Assembly (NCBI GenBank): GCA_023630585.1
Contig: CM042535.1
Location: forward strand, 33,421,399-33,485,398
From: Cranoglanis bouderius
Taxonomy: Eukaryota; Chordata; Actinopteri; Siluriformes; Cranoglanididae
Length of the DNA stretch: 64,000 nucleotides
Direction of reading: 5' to 3'
Shown here: in pieces, positions 46,439 through 60,740 of the stretch
How the letters are laid out: every line of letters begins with the position of its first letter
Numbering within the stretch: the first letter of the stretch is position 1
Translations under genes and position numbers: made by a program
The notes under the pieces: generated by a model
What the model was told of the DNA's origin: nothing
Database searches by the model: none
Seen by the model: only the letters and a program-made list of their open reading frames with translations

Positions 46439-46798
46439 CACTATATGGCCAAATGTTTGACACCTGACCATCACACCCATATGTGAGCCTTCCCAAACTG
46501 TTGCCACAAAGATGGAAGCATATAGTTGTACAGGATGTCTTTGTATGCTGTAGCATTACAATTCCCCTTCGCTGGAACTAAGGGGGCTAGCCCAAATATG
46601 TTCCAACATGACAATGCCCCCGTGCACAAAGCAGGGTACATGAAGACCGTTTTGTGGCTGAATTGGCAAATCCCCACCTTTCCAAGTCTAGTGGAAAGCC
46701 TTGAGAAGAGTTGAGGTTATTATCATATGGAATGGGATGTTCAAAAAGTACATATGGGTGTGATGGTCAGGTGTCCACAAAATTTTGGCTATATAGTG
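46439..46798. mobile_element. 360-bp Tc1-family MITE
   Basis: TIRs beginning CACTATATGGCCAAA and ending GGCTATATAGTG, with TA on both sides. The interior keeps transposase scraps (FQHDNAPVHKA pattern around 46,601-46,640). Related pieces lie at 5,638, 9,700 and 56,110. Confidence 0.85.
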
Positions 46799-46800
46799 TA

Positions 46801-47775
46801 TGCAACTACACCTGAAAATCTGATAATGAGCAAATGTGCAAGCATGAAAGTTGGCAAATCACTGTGGTATGAGAGCAATAACACACTTCATGACTGGCCG
46901 CAACGCACCAGTATTGTTTTTCTATAACAGTACACCACCGTTGTGTTTTATTCCTTATAAAGCACCAAATGGCCCCTTCCCATAGTACCTAAATTGTGAT
47001 CTGCAACGTCTACTTAAATCAGAAGGTGCAGGTTCTTTATCAGTACCATTCTCAATGTTTAAGTCTAGGCTAAAAATGTATTTGTTTTGTGAGGCATTTA
47101 GTTAAATTGGTCTTCTCTTATGAACTGGAAAATCTTGACGATGTGATCCTAATGCTCTACTCCAGCTTCTTCATCTAGGGTTTTCTGAACTTGTGATTCA
47201 CTGCCTGTAGTTGTGGATAGTCACACAATGGTAGCCTTAATAACTGGCAAATGATGTGTTTTAAAAGACATACCAATGACGTCTTTCTTCCAGTCCCTCA
47301 TTCGCCTTATGATGATCAGGCAGCTGAACCATCATGTTTAACACTCATTCATGCCTGAAAATGTGCCAGCTTGCATGTACCACTGACAGGCTTTAAAGTA
47401 GCTGCGTCAGCCACCTTTAAAATGGCTTGGCCTGACTAGGATTGGATAGTGACAAATGCACAGGACCGGTTGCAATGGAATTCATTATCCCCCAGTACAA
47501 GGATTTTACTTACACTTTAATGGGGGATTTAAACAAGTAGGACTCAGTAGTCCAGTAATCATCCCTAAATACAATAGCCATGCACAGGCCATGTATGCCA
47601 TTTAGTGGAAGCTGTTGCATGAATGGTGTGTGGCTGCAACAACTAATCAGTAAAACATGCTAATATAAAGAGTTTGTAACACATTTCATTATTGAATAAT
47701 TTTATGTTATGAAGCATGCAGTGGCACACAACAGGTCACTTCACCAGGCTAATAAATTAACTTGTAAACAGGAAC
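46801..47775. other. Unassigned; weak repeat content
   Basis: The part 46,945-47,360 ('ttataaagcaccaaatggcc', 'aggctaaaaatgtatttgtt') resembles a LINE 3'-UTR-type repeat also hinted at by 56,920-57,130. No gene is supported. Confidence 0.4.
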
Positions 47776-48545
47776 AGTGGTGCTTTATAAGTTTGGGAAC
47801 CCTTTAGAATTTTCTATATTTATGCATAAATATAACCTAAAACATCATCAGATTTTCACACAAGTCATAAAAGTAGATAAAGAGAACCAACTTAAACAAA
47901 TGAGACAAAAATATTATACTTATTTTTTTTAGGAAAATAATCCAATATTACATATCTGTGAGTGGCAAATGTATGTGAACCACTAGGATTAGCACAGTTA
48001 ATTTTAAGGTGAAATTAATGTTTTTAATAAATGAGATGACAATCAGGTGTGAATGAGCGCCCTGTTTAAAGAACATGGATCTGGAATTCTATGGAATTTA
48101 AAGAACATAGATCTATCAAAATCTGATCTTCACAACACATTTGTGGAAGTGTATCATCGCATGAACAAAGGAGATTTCTTAAGACCTTAGAACTCAGTTG
48201 TTGATGCTCATCAAGTTGGAAAAGGTTACAAAACAATCTCTAGAGTTTGGACTCCACAAATCCACAGTCAGACAGATGGAGGAAATTCAAGACCATTGTT
48301 ACCCTCCCCAGGAGTGGTCAACCAACAAAGATCACTCCAGAGCAAGACACTTTTGCCACTCACAGATATTTAATATTGGATCATTTTCCTCAATAAATAA
48401 ATGACCAAGTATAATATTTTTTGTCTCATTTGTTTAATTGGGTTCTCTTTATCTACTTTTAGGACTTGAAAATCTGATTATGTTTTAGGTCATATTTATG
48501 CAGAAATATAGAAAATTCTAAAGGGTTCACAACCCCTTTAAAAAC
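47776..48545 (+). mobile_element. Deleted Tc1-like element, fourth family
   Basis: The ends match in inverted orientation ('gaaccctttagaattttcta' at left, 'tagaaaattctaaagggttc' at right). The interior keeps only the transposase N-terminus (about 48,160-48,350; patterns LEFGLHKSTVRQ and RSGRPTK-like) before joining the right TIR. The reversed piece at 951-1,760 is the same family. Confidence 0.8.
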
Positions 48546-49902
48546 TGAACAAAATAAAGTACAGTGTAAAGCTGTCACATACCGTAACCCTCTTGCTAGC
48601 AAAACATGCAGTCACCTCTTGAGTAAACATGTCAAGAAAAATGAAGACAGACTGTATGACTGCAATGTGAAGAAAAAGATTCTGCAGCTCATAGCCAAAC
48701 ACTGGCCAGCATGTTTTAGTGATGGTGCAAACACAGTGCGCTACCTCAAACTCTTTCTTAAAAAAGGATAATGAGTCAATCTTCCCAATTCAATTACAGT
48801 ATGTTAGCTACCATATTTTAGCCTGGTGAGTTAGATTTCTGGGCAACCAAAACATGGAACTGGGACTGGGTTAATCCCAGATCCCTGCCTGGGAGTCCCT
48901 GATGACAAGCAATGAAAACTTGAAAGTGTCAACCCCAAAGAGTGGAAGTTGATTCGTGTTTGGGAAAACCTGCAACCAAAATTAATTTAGCATCCGTCTG
49001 TTTCTATGATCAAGACAGCCAGTGGATATTGGACATTTTGGACTATTTTGAATTTGGCTTGCCAGAACTGAACAAATCAGGACTTGAAATGCAGAAAAGA
49101 ACTGTGAAATAAAAAAGAAAATAGAAAAGAAAATGTGCCAATAAAAAAATTTATGGAATACTTTGTTAGTTTGGTTGTCCAATTTAAAAAACAAAAACAA
49201 AGTGCCATTTGCTTGTTGTAACTCTTCCAAATTAAACTTCATTTTAAAAATCTTTTTTTCCCCCCAATGCTGAATCTAATACACATATTTAACTATTCAA
49301 AATGTGTATTGATCAATCTCAGGTAACCTTATTTAATTATTATTATTATTATTATTATTATTATTTTTTTTTTTTTACAAGGTTTCTAAGATGGTTGCAA
49401 AGATAGTTGCATTTTTCTCAGTCCTGTTACCAAAACTCATGAGTCATTTAAAAAGCATATTTAAAAGCATGTCAACTAATTCCTTTGTTTTCTATTCAAT
49501 AAAGTGTTTTAAAGAAATGGTTGGTTACATGTTCAAATAATTGATATTTGTGACAAAAGAAATGACTATATATGCACACAAGTTGTATTTTTCTAAAAAG
49601 TGCAAAGCCATGATAGAGATTTTTTTATCATGTAATTTATTAAACAATTGGATATTTGATGGACCAAACATAATCGAAAAAATAGTGGTTTAACTTAATT
49701 TTTTAGAAAAAAAAAATTTAGTAACAGGAATGAACACTGGGTAACAAGAATGTATGTCCGTATGTGCGAGTGTATGCGTGTAAGTGTGCACATGAGTGTG
49801 CATGCGTGTGAGTGTGCATGACCGTGCATGAATGTTGTGTGTGTGAGATGTCTGTGTTGAAGGGATGTGCTATGTGCTTGTAGTTCTTCACCGTAAAGGA
49901 GG

Positions 49903-49941
<39 letters not shown>

Positions 49942-50793
49942 GATAGAGAGGGTGGTGGGTGTGTTTCACTACTTCCCTGCAGCATGCCATGGGTGGGTGT
50001 TTCTGGCTCCTGCATAGTATGGGTTCTCTCCATCTTCTTCTACAAAAGGTAAGAAAGGCAAAAAGTTGAAGATATTATGCAAGTCCTCAGATCTTTGCAT
50101 TGACTACAGGTACCTAAGGTCAGTTTGAAAATATTCTTGCTTGTCTACAAAACATTAAATGGTTCAGCTGCAAAAACTACATCCAATAGTGTTTTAGCTA
50201 GAATTGTATTAAATTCATGAAAAAAAACTTGCCTGACCTTTTCTAAGAACACTTCTCTTTATATAAGTAGCAGGACTGAAAGTAACAGGACTGAATTTTT
50301 AGCATAGAATTAGCAAATAGATTAAATATAGCCTCATGGCGTATATTCTAATAACATGAGGACACTGAGCACATTTACCAAAAATTTGTATTTTTAAAAT
50401 AAAAAAATAACATCTAAGAAATAATTTAGGTAACAGGAATGTACATTGAGATTTACCTTCTCAGTCATAGTTACAATATAATCAAATACACAGAAAAGAA
50501 AATTAGACAACTTTTGGTCTTCCCAGAAGATCGAGATGATACAATGTCCTGGTGAACATGTGATTTGTGAAATGTAAAGAAAAATTCAGAGGGGGAGAAC
50601 ACGACTAAAATGTGTATTTTAACTAAAATATTATGGATTTCTTATGAAACAAAATATTTAAAGCATATGAGATGGAATCACACAACAATGCAAACATTTT
50701 TGTCAAGGATTTTAATCATTATATTTAATGGTAAAGTGTAGTGTTAAAGAGTGGGGACAGGTAACAAATGATATTTTTTCAGTGTTCTAGGTA
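48546..50793. other. Unassigned AT-rich DNA with microsatellites
   Basis: It includes an ATT run (49,336-49,365), a GA run (49,905-49,937) with adjacent GTGT/GTAT-rich DNA, and several poly-A tracts. No gene, TIR pair or retroelement domain was supported. Confidence 0.5.
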
Positions 50794-52163
50794 CAACCCC
50801 AATTCCATAAAAGTAAAATGTAAATGAAAACAGAATGCAATGATTTGCAAATCTCATAAACCCATATGTTATTCACAATAGAACATAGAAAACATAAAAT
50901 GTTTAAACTGAGGAAGTGTACCATTTTAAGGAAAAAATAAGGTAATTTTGAATTTGATGGCCGCAACACGTCTCAAAAAAGTTGGGGTGAGGGCAACAAA
51001 AGGCTGGAAAAGTAAGTGTTACTAAAAAGAAACAGCTGGAGGAACATTTTGCAACTAATTAGGTTAATTGGCAACAGGTCAGTAACATGATTGGATATAA
51101 AAAGAGTATCTTAGAGAGGCAGAGTCTCTCAGAAGTAAAGATGGGATGGAATCTGGATGGAAGCATATGTTGCTCTAAAACCTGTATATACCTTTCAGCA
51201 CTGATTGTGCCTTTCCAGATGTGCAAGCTGACCATTCCATAGGCACTAATGCACCCCCAAACCATCAGAGATGCAAGCTTTTGAACTGAGTACTGATAAA
51301 AAGCCGGATGGTCACTCTCCTCTTTAGTCCCCTTTAGTTTAGAGGGCACGGTGTCCATGGAGGTCCACAGAACAGTTTTCCACTTTGCCTCAGTTAAATG
51401 AGCTTTGGCCCAGAGAAGACTGCGGCATTTCTGGATCATGTTCACATATGGCTTCTTCTTTGCATGATAGTGTTTTAACCAGCATTTGTGGATGTCACGG
51501 CGAACTGTGTTCACAGACAGTGAGTTCTGGAGGTGTTTCTGAGCCCATGCAGTGATTTCCATTACAGAATCATACCTGTTTTTAATGCAGTGCCACCTGA
51601 GGGCCTGAAGATCACGGGCATGCAATACTGATTTTCACCCTTGTCCCTTGTGCACAGAGATTTCTCCAGGTTCTCTGAATCTTTTGATGTTATTATGTAC
51701 TGTGGATGATGAGATATTCATAGTCTTTGCAATTTTACGTTGAGGCACATTATTCTGAAATTGTTCCACAAATTGTAGATGCGGTTTTTCGCAGATTGGT
51801 GAACCTCTGCCCATCTTTACTTCTGAAGGACTCTGCTTCTCTAAGATACTCTTTTTTATACCCAATCATGTTACTGACCTATTGCCAATTAACCTCCAGC
51901 TGTTTCTTTTTAGTTTCACTTACTTTTCCAGCCTTTTTTTTGCCCCATCCCAACTTTTTTTGAGACGTGTTGCTGCCATCAAATTCAAAATTACCTTTTT
52001 TTTTTTTTTTTCTTAAAATGGTACATTTAGTCAGTTTAAACATTTGAAATGTTTTCTGTGTTCTATTGTGAATAAAATATGGGTTTATGAGATTTGCAAA
52101 TCACTGCATTCTGTTTTTATTTACATTTTACACAGCATCCCAACTTTTTTTGAACTGGGGTTG
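50794..52163 (-). mobile_element. Tc1-like element, parent of the 1,308-1,728 MITE family
   Basis: It starts CAACCCCAATTCC and ends 'gaactggggttg' with TA at both edges. TIRs of about 200 bp share 'atgatttgcaaatctcataa'. At 1,370 bp it holds a broken transposase. Confidence 0.88.
51059..51865 (-). pseudogene. Tc1-like transposase, frameshifted and shortened
   Basis: The first part (51,865-51,635) encodes the helix-turn-helix region (NNVPQRKIAKTMNISSSTVHN). A stop and frame change at about 51,630 leads into the second part (51,625-51,059) with the WTSMDTV region, where the first catalytic Asp is not in its usual SDE context, and MVWGCISAYGMVSL. The second Asp and Glu segment is missing: the frame runs into the TIR soon after LEQHMLPS. 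Inactive. Confidence 0.82.
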
Positions 52164-52414
52164 TAGTTTTTATTAATGTTTTAAATTACATATTTTAAAT
52201 TTGCAGTTAGATTAATGTGCAGTCCACTTTGCTTAATAATAAAAGGTATTTTTCAGTTAATTTTCATGCATACTTATACATATAATGTCCTGGGGACGGA
52301 AATGGCACCCATTCGGTGGAATGGCTCTAATATTTTCATGTCATGACAGATGTCAGCGATATTGTCTTGTAGCTGTATTGTAGTAATAGTTGACTAAAAT
52401 GGTCGAAAGAAATA

Positions 52415-52545
52415 TCCATCCATCCATCCATTTTCTGTACCGCTTATCCTACAAAGGGTCATGGGGGAGCCTGGAGCCTATCCCAGGGAACTCAGGGCAC
52501 GAGGCGTGGGACACTGTGGATGGGGGCCAGCCCATTGCAGAGAAA
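52415..52545 (+). repeat. Fish interspersed repeat 'catccatccattttctgtac'
   Basis: The stretch 'ccatccattttctgtaccgc' to 'gagcctatcccagggaactc' is a very common teleost repeat end. Only the first ~130 bp is present. Confidence 0.65.
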
Positions 52546-52614
52546 GAAATGTTTTAAAATAAATATATTTTGATATTTAGTTCTTTAAAAAACATTGTAA
52601 AAAAAAAAAAAAAA

Positions 52615-52672
52615 AAAATCAATCAATAGATTCATGAATAGTCAAAATTATCATTAGTTGCAGCCCTAGAAT
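52615..52672 (-). repeat. hAT-like MITE end
   Basis: 'attagttgcagccctaga', the same terminus as at 5,556-5,637. Confidence 0.5.
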
Positions 52673-52689
52673 GGTGTACACTCCACCCC

Positions 52690-54005
<1,316 letters not shown>

Positions 54006-54822
54006 CAGAACCCTGCCGACTATTCAGACCACTTCTGGCTGACAGACGTTTTTTCCTATGTGGGCCAATCTCAGCAGGTGTACTTGCGGCAGGTCCATAC
54101 TCGGTGTAGCAGTGTGTATCTACTTTCGGCCCGAGTTCGTTACATCACAATCGGGCCACATATAGAATTAAGGAACTCAGCCGCCTGAAAAAAAACGAAA
54201 ATGTTTTGGGAGTTAAATTGGTTAGGATCCTCTAGGCTGCAGTCGAGTCTTCATTTTCAAGAGGAATCATTTCAGCTGAAAAAACTAAGTAGCCTAATTT
54301 AGTCATTTCAGTCTACAGTATTGTTTGATGTTTAAAATGTCAAGAAGAAAATGTTTTTTTATATATATATCTTTACAATGTCTATACAGTTTTAATATTT
54401 TCTGAGTTGAACTTAAAAATAAAAATAAAAAATCATTAATTTAAACTGCTTTATTTTTGTCATTGTATTTGAATATGACAATTTTGAATGAATGAATGAA
54501 TTACAAAAAAATTAATGTGGTAATTTAATAATGTCTGGGCCAAATCCAGGTCACATTTATCATTTCTATCCACAATAGTGCATGGGCCAGATCTGGCCCA
54601 CATCTATTAGTTCTGCTCAGTTTACAGTGTCTTAAGGTGGCTGAGTTCCTTAATTCTATACGTGGCCCGACTGTGACGTAACAAACTCAGGCCAAAAGTA
54701 GATACACACTGCTACACCGAGTATGGACCTGCCACAAGTACACCTGCTTTCAGCCGAGATTGGCCCACATAGGAAAAACCGTCTGTCAGCCAGAAGTGGT
54801 GTGAACAGTCGGCAGGGCTCTG
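54006..54822. mobile_element. 817-bp inverted-repeat element without coding capacity
   Basis: Ends CAGAACCCTGCCGACT and, reversed, CAGAGCCCTGCCGACT. The arms match over about 185 bp (for example 'cggtgtagcagtgtgtatct' left against 'agatacacactgctacaccg' right, and 'tagaattaaggaactcagcc' left). The centre is AT-rich. No clear TSD was found. The family is not recognised. Confidence 0.82.
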
Positions 54823-55166
54823 GCCAATTATCTTTTCGCCAGTGCCGGCACTGAACCGACAGTGGCACATTTCTACCGGAATCACCTAAATGTGCTTGCC
54901 ATCTGGGAGTGGTTTGCTGTTGATTGGTGTCATGACACGTGTGCGCAGCACTGCATATGTGCACTGGCTGGATCAACTTGAAACATATTATTGTAAACTG
55001 ACTTTTCATTAAGTTTGGTAGGCTGTACAACATTTGTAATTTGAATTGTAACTGACTTTGCATTTTCTGCAGGAAACTGATCTCTAGTGATGTGTCTAAG
55101 TTTTTAACGATCATATGCTGGAAAAAGGTGAGACACCTTGCGAGCCACATGATTTTTGTCAAAGAG

Positions 55167-56060
55167 TCACGTGAGCCAAAGGTTCCCGAACACTGCCCTA
55201 TAGCTTCGCCAATGTACTAAAGATCTATGTAGCAGTTTTTGCACTGTCAAACAGCACAGTGTATAGCACCTGCATGGGGGCTCATAAACGTTCAGAAGGG
55301 GATGAAGTGCCTTCCCCCACCATGGTTCCCCAGTAGTCTGCCACGGGATCTCTCCCATGTGCTGGATTTCCTTAAGCCCCTACTGATGAGCCTATGCACG
55401 ATGCCAAACTGAAATGGGTGTCTTTAAAAACTGCCTTTTTTGCAAGCAATTACTCCAGCAAAAAGAGTGGGAGAATTGCATGCTTTGATAATACAGTTCA
55501 TACATTGGTGGTTAGATGACTCTGGGGTGACCCTGTGGTTGAACCCAGGATTTCTATCCAAGGCCACACACTCTCCAAACCAATCTATTGATCCTGCAGC
55601 ATTCCATAAAGGTCAACCTATAGAGTGTCTTTTGTTGTGCCAGTACACAGTCCTATTTAGACTGGACAGTGGCCATCTGATCCACAGAGTAACATGACAC
55701 ATATGACAGAGGAAAGGCAGGAAGAGCTCCATTGTCTAAACAGAGTCTGACCAATTAGATGGTGTACTTCATCATGATGGCCGAGAGATGGGCCGGACAC
55801 CCAGTCACAACCATAACTTGCCACTCAAGATAAGTGGTTCCTCCTCATAGGCATTACTTATAGGAATGCCCCATGCCAGGAGGTATACACTGCTGCTACC
55901 TGGATGTCACTGTGCACTTTCTTTAGGTTGTGCAAGTTTAAATTAGCCTCTCCCAGTGGCATAAGCATAGCAGTCATCACCTTTCCAGTTAGTTATGTTA
56001 GGTGTGTTGATTCCTTGTGCCATTGAGGCAAGTTATCCAGGTGATTCTCACTGTTCCTGG
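55167..56060 (-). pseudogene. Possible ERV-like fragment
   Basis: The stretch 55,735-55,900 shares motifs with 11,700-11,870 ('gagatgggc', 'ccagtcacaaccat', 'ttgccactc'), which flanks ERV-like pol DNA. Broken minus-strand frames cover 55,167-55,700. No conserved enzyme motif is visible, so the call rests on the shared stretch only. Confidence 0.35.
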
Positions 56061-56109
56061 GGGTTTATGGGGGGTAGTAAAGAATACTAGTTACATATGT
56101 AACTGTGGT

Positions 56110-56260
56110 TCTACCCTACATGGCCAGAAGCATATGGACACCTGACCATCACATCCATACTGTTTGTGCTTGTTGAACATCTCATTTCAGAGTTGGATCC
56201 CCCTTTGCTGCTATAAAAGCCTCAACACTTATGGGAAGACTTTGGCAAAGATGAGTCAGT
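56110..56260 (+). mobile_element. Tc1-family terminal fragment
   Basis: 'acatggccagaagcatatgg' followed by 'acacctgaccatcacatcca' is a diverged TIR of the 46,439-46,798 family. The other end was not found. Confidence 0.45.
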
Positions 56261-56924
56261 ACACACAAGAGACTGGTGTGATTGAAGAATCTTCAGATCA
56301 GCTTTTCACCAACAGAAGCATAACTTCAGAAGGATTTCATCAGCTCACTCAAAATAGAAAGGCCAGTTTATGTACAGAGAAGGAGTGAAGGGAGGGAGGA
56401 AAGATAAGAGAGAAGCGGGCCTAGCCAGACAATATCAATATCAAGGTCACCTCTGGCCTTGGGTGTTCCTATATCATACAGTATTCTGAGACCACACTGA
56501 AACACAAAGAAATAAACATGCCATCCAGCATATTTAACATAGTCATAGATCAGTGATTATCAATCAGTTGATCCACTTGTCTGGCTAAGATATGAACCTG
56601 ATCTAACGACTGCATTGGAAACAGGGCTCCTACAAAACAGGAGACTATATAGTTTGTAGGCCATATAGTTTGTTCACATGTAACACCTAAAATACATGGT
56701 TCCTCTGTATTACCACCATTTAAAAGTCCTGCTGAGGATGGCCCCACATGGTGCAGCCTAAAGATCATTGAGATTACAGTGGTGAAGTTCAACAAAACAG
56801 ACTTCATATAAAAACTGTAATGAATTTTTCATGGTCTCACAACTGCTATCTGACCGTGTTGTACTGGTACATTTATAGAAGGGATTTATTTATTTATAAT
56901 TGCACTATCCGGTGTTACCCAGAT

Positions 56925-57130
56925 GAGGATGGGTTCCCTTTTCAGTCTGGTTCCTCTCAAGGTTTCTTCCTTATATCATCTCAGGGAGTTTTTCCTTGCC
57001 ACCGTCGCCGCTGGCTTGCTCATTGGGGATAAATTCATAAATTTAAAATCCTGTCCTGAATTTATATACTTCTGTAAAGCTGCTTTGGGACAATGTCCAT
57101 TGCTAAAAGTGCTATACAAATAAACTGAAC
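56925..57130 (+). repeat. Teleost LINE-type 3' end
   Basis: 'ggttcctctcaaggtttctt', 'gggagtttttccttgccacc' and the tail 'agtgctatacaaataaactg' with TTGAACTTGAACTTG tandem units form a very common fish repeat end. Upstream coding sequence is absent. Confidence 0.65.
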
Positions 57131-58132
57131 TTGAACTTGACTTTATTACCTAGAAGTGACTGCTTGTTTCTCATACAAGGATATAAGTACACCAAAGTGC
57201 ATCTACCAAAAAATCTAGAAGGAAGTTCAGGCCAAGCTGTTGTTCCACACAGCCAATAGGTGTTGGTAGCACAGAAAGTCTGCAGAAACAAGCCAAAGTT
57301 AACAGGTTGAGCCAGTGTGTTCCTTCTCTAACAGTCTTCAACATCAAATGGCTCCTTAAGTGTGGATTGTTTTGGAAGATTACCAGGAAGTGTATGTGAT
57401 GCAGTTTTGTGAGTAATGCTATTCTCACCTATGATATACATCTGTTCACAGGCTTTAACAATTTTTTTTTTTTTTTACCTAGGAATGAAGTTTCAGTGCT
57501 TTCTACACACCAGGGAAAACTGAAGTGATCAAAGTAAATTGCATATTTTCTTCTATGGGACACACCACACATTAATTACAGGTATAGTGAGTAAGATGTG
57601 TCACAGCTAGAAATTGGGTGGCAGACCAAGAAATTTCCTTGTGTACACTCAAATTTTGATATGATTTCCTTTTCACTTTCCTTGTTCACTGCTTGCTTTA
57701 CCTACTGTTAGGATGTGATATTGAACTACCACAACTATATCTGTATTGGACTCTCTTTTCATATTTGGTTTTAGCAAATATTTAGCTCCATTCAGACTCA
57801 CAAAGAATGGCATGTCTGCCTGAGTTGTTTGTAGCTGTGGTGAGTCTTTTCCTTTCCTGAACTGTCAGCTTTCTAGGAACTAGTTTAGTTTTTACAAAAA
57901 TGCCTTGTATGTACAGTCTCAGCAGGCAAGAGTTGCTCATTATTCATGCAGTTTATTGAGACATGGTGATAAGGTTATTGTAGTGATGGTGTGTGTCCTC
58001 ATGTGGCATGCGAATGCAGTCCAACAAAGCCAAGCAGATAAGCATGATCCAGCCCATCATCAGTGGCTATCAGAAGTTCTGCATTTCAGAAAGCTTGCCT
58101 GGGCTTCAGCGCCTGTGGTAAGAAAAGAGAGC

Positions 58133-58180
<48 letters not shown>

Positions 58181-58400
58181 TGTAGTGAACTGTTCATCAC
58201 TATTTTGAGGTTCAACCCACTGTAATTATACCAGTTTTGCCAGTTGGTATATGTGGGTGTTAAGTCAATTGTTATGCTTGTCTCCATTCACCTGTTGTTT
58301 TTCTCCAGATTTCATCCATCATTTGTGCCAACTGTATTCATATTAGTTAAGGAGATTCAAGACAAAAATCAAGAAAAGAAATCTTTAATGCAATCTTATA
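57131..58400. other. Unassigned DNA with (GA)n
   Basis: A GA tract lies at 58,132-58,178. No other feature was supported; open frames over the GA run are artefacts. Confidence 0.5.
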
Positions 58401-59908
58401 CAGGTGCATCTCAATAAATTAGAATGTCGTGGAAAAGTTCATTTATTTCAGTAATTCAACTCAAATTGTGAAACTCATGTATTAAATAAATTCAATGCAC
58501 ACAGACTGAAGTAGTTTAAGTCTTTGGTTCTTTTAATTGTGATGATTTTGGCTCACATTTAACAAAAACCCACCAATTCACCATCTCAACAAATTAGAAT
58601 ACTTCATAAGACCAATAAAAAAACATTTTTAGTGAATTGTTGGCCTTCTGGAAAGTATGTTCATTTACTGTACATGTACTCAATACTTGGTAGGGGCTCC
58701 TTTTGCTTTAATTACTGCCTCAATTCGGCGTGGCATGGAGGTGATCAGTTTGTGGCACTGCTGAGGTGGTATGGAAGCCCAGGTTTCTTTGACAGTGGCC
58801 TTCAGCTCATCTGCATTTTTTGTTCTCTTGTTTCTCATTTTCCTCTTGACAATACCCCATAGATTCTCTATGGGGTTCAGGTCTGGTGAGTTTGCTGGCC
58901 AGTCAAGCACACCAACACCATGGTCATTTAACCAACTTTTGGTGCTTTTGGCAGTGTGGGCAGGTGCCAAATCCTGCTGGAAAATTAAATCAGCATCTTC
59001 AAAAAGCTGGTCAGCAGAAGGAAGCATGAAGTGCTCCAAAATTTCTTGGTAAACGGGTGCAGTGACTTTGGTTTTCAAAAAACACAATGGACCAACACCA
59101 GCAGATGACATTGCACCCCAAATCATCACAGACTGTGGAAACTTAACACTGGACTTCAAGCAACTTGGGCTATGAGCTTCTCCACCCTTCCTCCAGACTC
59201 TAGGACCTTCATTTCCAAATGAAATACAAAACTTGCTCTCATCTGAAAAGAGGACTTTGGACCACTGGGCAACAGTCCAGTTCTTCTTCTCCTTAGCCCA
59301 GGTAAGACGCCTCTGACATCATCTGTGGTTCAGGAGTGGCTTAACAAGAGGAATACATCAACTGTAGCCAAATTCCTTGACTCGTCTGTGTGTGGTGGCT
59401 CTTGATGCCTTGACCCCAGCCTCAGTCCATTCCTTGTGAAGTTCACTCAAATTCTTGAATCGATTTTGCTTGACGATCCTCATAAGGCTGCGGTTCTCTC
59501 GGTTGGTTGTGCATCTTTTTCTTCCACACTTTTTCCTTCCACTCAACTTTCTGTTAACATGCTTGGATACAGCACTCTGTGAACAGCCAGCTTCTTTGGC
59601 AATGAATGTTTGTGGCTTACCTAGTGAACCAAACTGAGAGACCATTTTGAAGGCTCAGGCAACCTTTGCAGGTGTTTTGAGTTGATTAGCTGACTGGCAT
59701 GTCACCATATTCTAATTTGTTGAGATAGTGAATTGGTGGGTTTTTGTTAAATGTGAGCCAAAATCATCACAATTAAAAGAACCAAAGACTTAAACTACTT
59801 CAGTCTGTGTGCATTGAATTTATTTAATACATGAGTTTCACAATTTGAGTTGAATTACTGAAATAAATGAACTTTTCCACGACATTGTAATTTATTGAGA
59901 TGCACCTG
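58401..59908 (-). mobile_element. Tc1-like transposon, second copy of the 7.5-kb family
   Basis: The element is 1,508 bp and nearly identical to 7,490-8,998 but inverted. It starts CAGGTGCATCTCAA and ends TTGAGATGCACCTG, with TA flanks. Confidence 0.92.
58680..59645 (-). pseudogene. Tc1-like transposase with two nonsense codons
   Basis: Aligned by eye to the intact protein, it is open except for two stops close together near 59,358 and 59,320. One follows the EFGYS region, the other falls in the LLNHR region. The DDE triad (SDES, QQDLAPAH, DLNPIENLW) is kept downstream. The remaining frame is otherwise very similar to the 7,753-8,718 protein. Confidence 0.88.
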
Positions 59909-60119
59909 TATATGCATACCCTATTCTATGTGACTGCGATTTTTCCCTACCTACCATTGAGTCCTACACCTCAGGAGAGCGGGAAGAGCACTAGATGAAT
60001 TAGAGGGTGTAGGGAAGCTCTACTCTGAGTTTGACCCCCGGATCCTAACTTCACCGGCTCCTCTTAGAGCACTCTTTCTGGTTCACCCACTTTTCCTTCC
60101 TGGGGTGGTACAACTTTAA

Positions 60120-60740
60120 CAATACAAGGTCCCCCTTATGCTGCCAAAACAGCTCTGAGCCATCTAGGCATGGACTCCACAAGACCTCTGAAGTTGTGCT
60201 GTGGTATCTGGCACTAAGATGTTAGCAGCAAATCCTTTAAGTCCTGTAAGTTGCGAGGTGGGGCCTCCATGGATCGGACTTGTTTATCCAGCACATCCCA
60301 CAGATGCTCGACTGGATTGAGATCTGGGAAATTTGGAGGCCAAGTCAACATCATGAACTCTTTGTCATGTTCTTCAAACCTTTCCTGAACAAGTTTTTTT
60401 TTACATGGCAGGGCACGTTATCCTGCTGAAAGAGGTCACTGCCATTAGGGAATACCGTTGCCATGAAGGGGTGTATTTGGTATGCAACAATGTTTAGGTA
60501 GGTGGTATGTGTCAAAGTAACATCCACATGAATGCCAGGACCCAAGGTTTCCCAGCAGAACGTTGCCCAGAGCATCACACTTCCAGCTTCCATTCTTCCC
60601 ATAGTGGATCTTGGTGCTATCTCTTCCCCAGGTAAATGGCGCACACACACCCAGCCATCTACATAATGTAAAAGAAAACTTGTTTCATTAGACCAGGCCT
60701 CCTTCTTCCATTACTCCATAGTCCAGTTATGATGTTCTGT
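60120..60740 (-). pseudogene. Tc1/mariner transposase remnant, fifth family
   Basis: The minus-strand frame 60,650-60,351 contains SVMLWATFCWETLGPG and DLFQQDNVPCHV, with the second catalytic Asp kept. Downstream DNA (60,350-60,120) still translates in pieces to the NFPDLNPVEHLW-type region. TIRs are not recognised. Confidence 0.7.
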
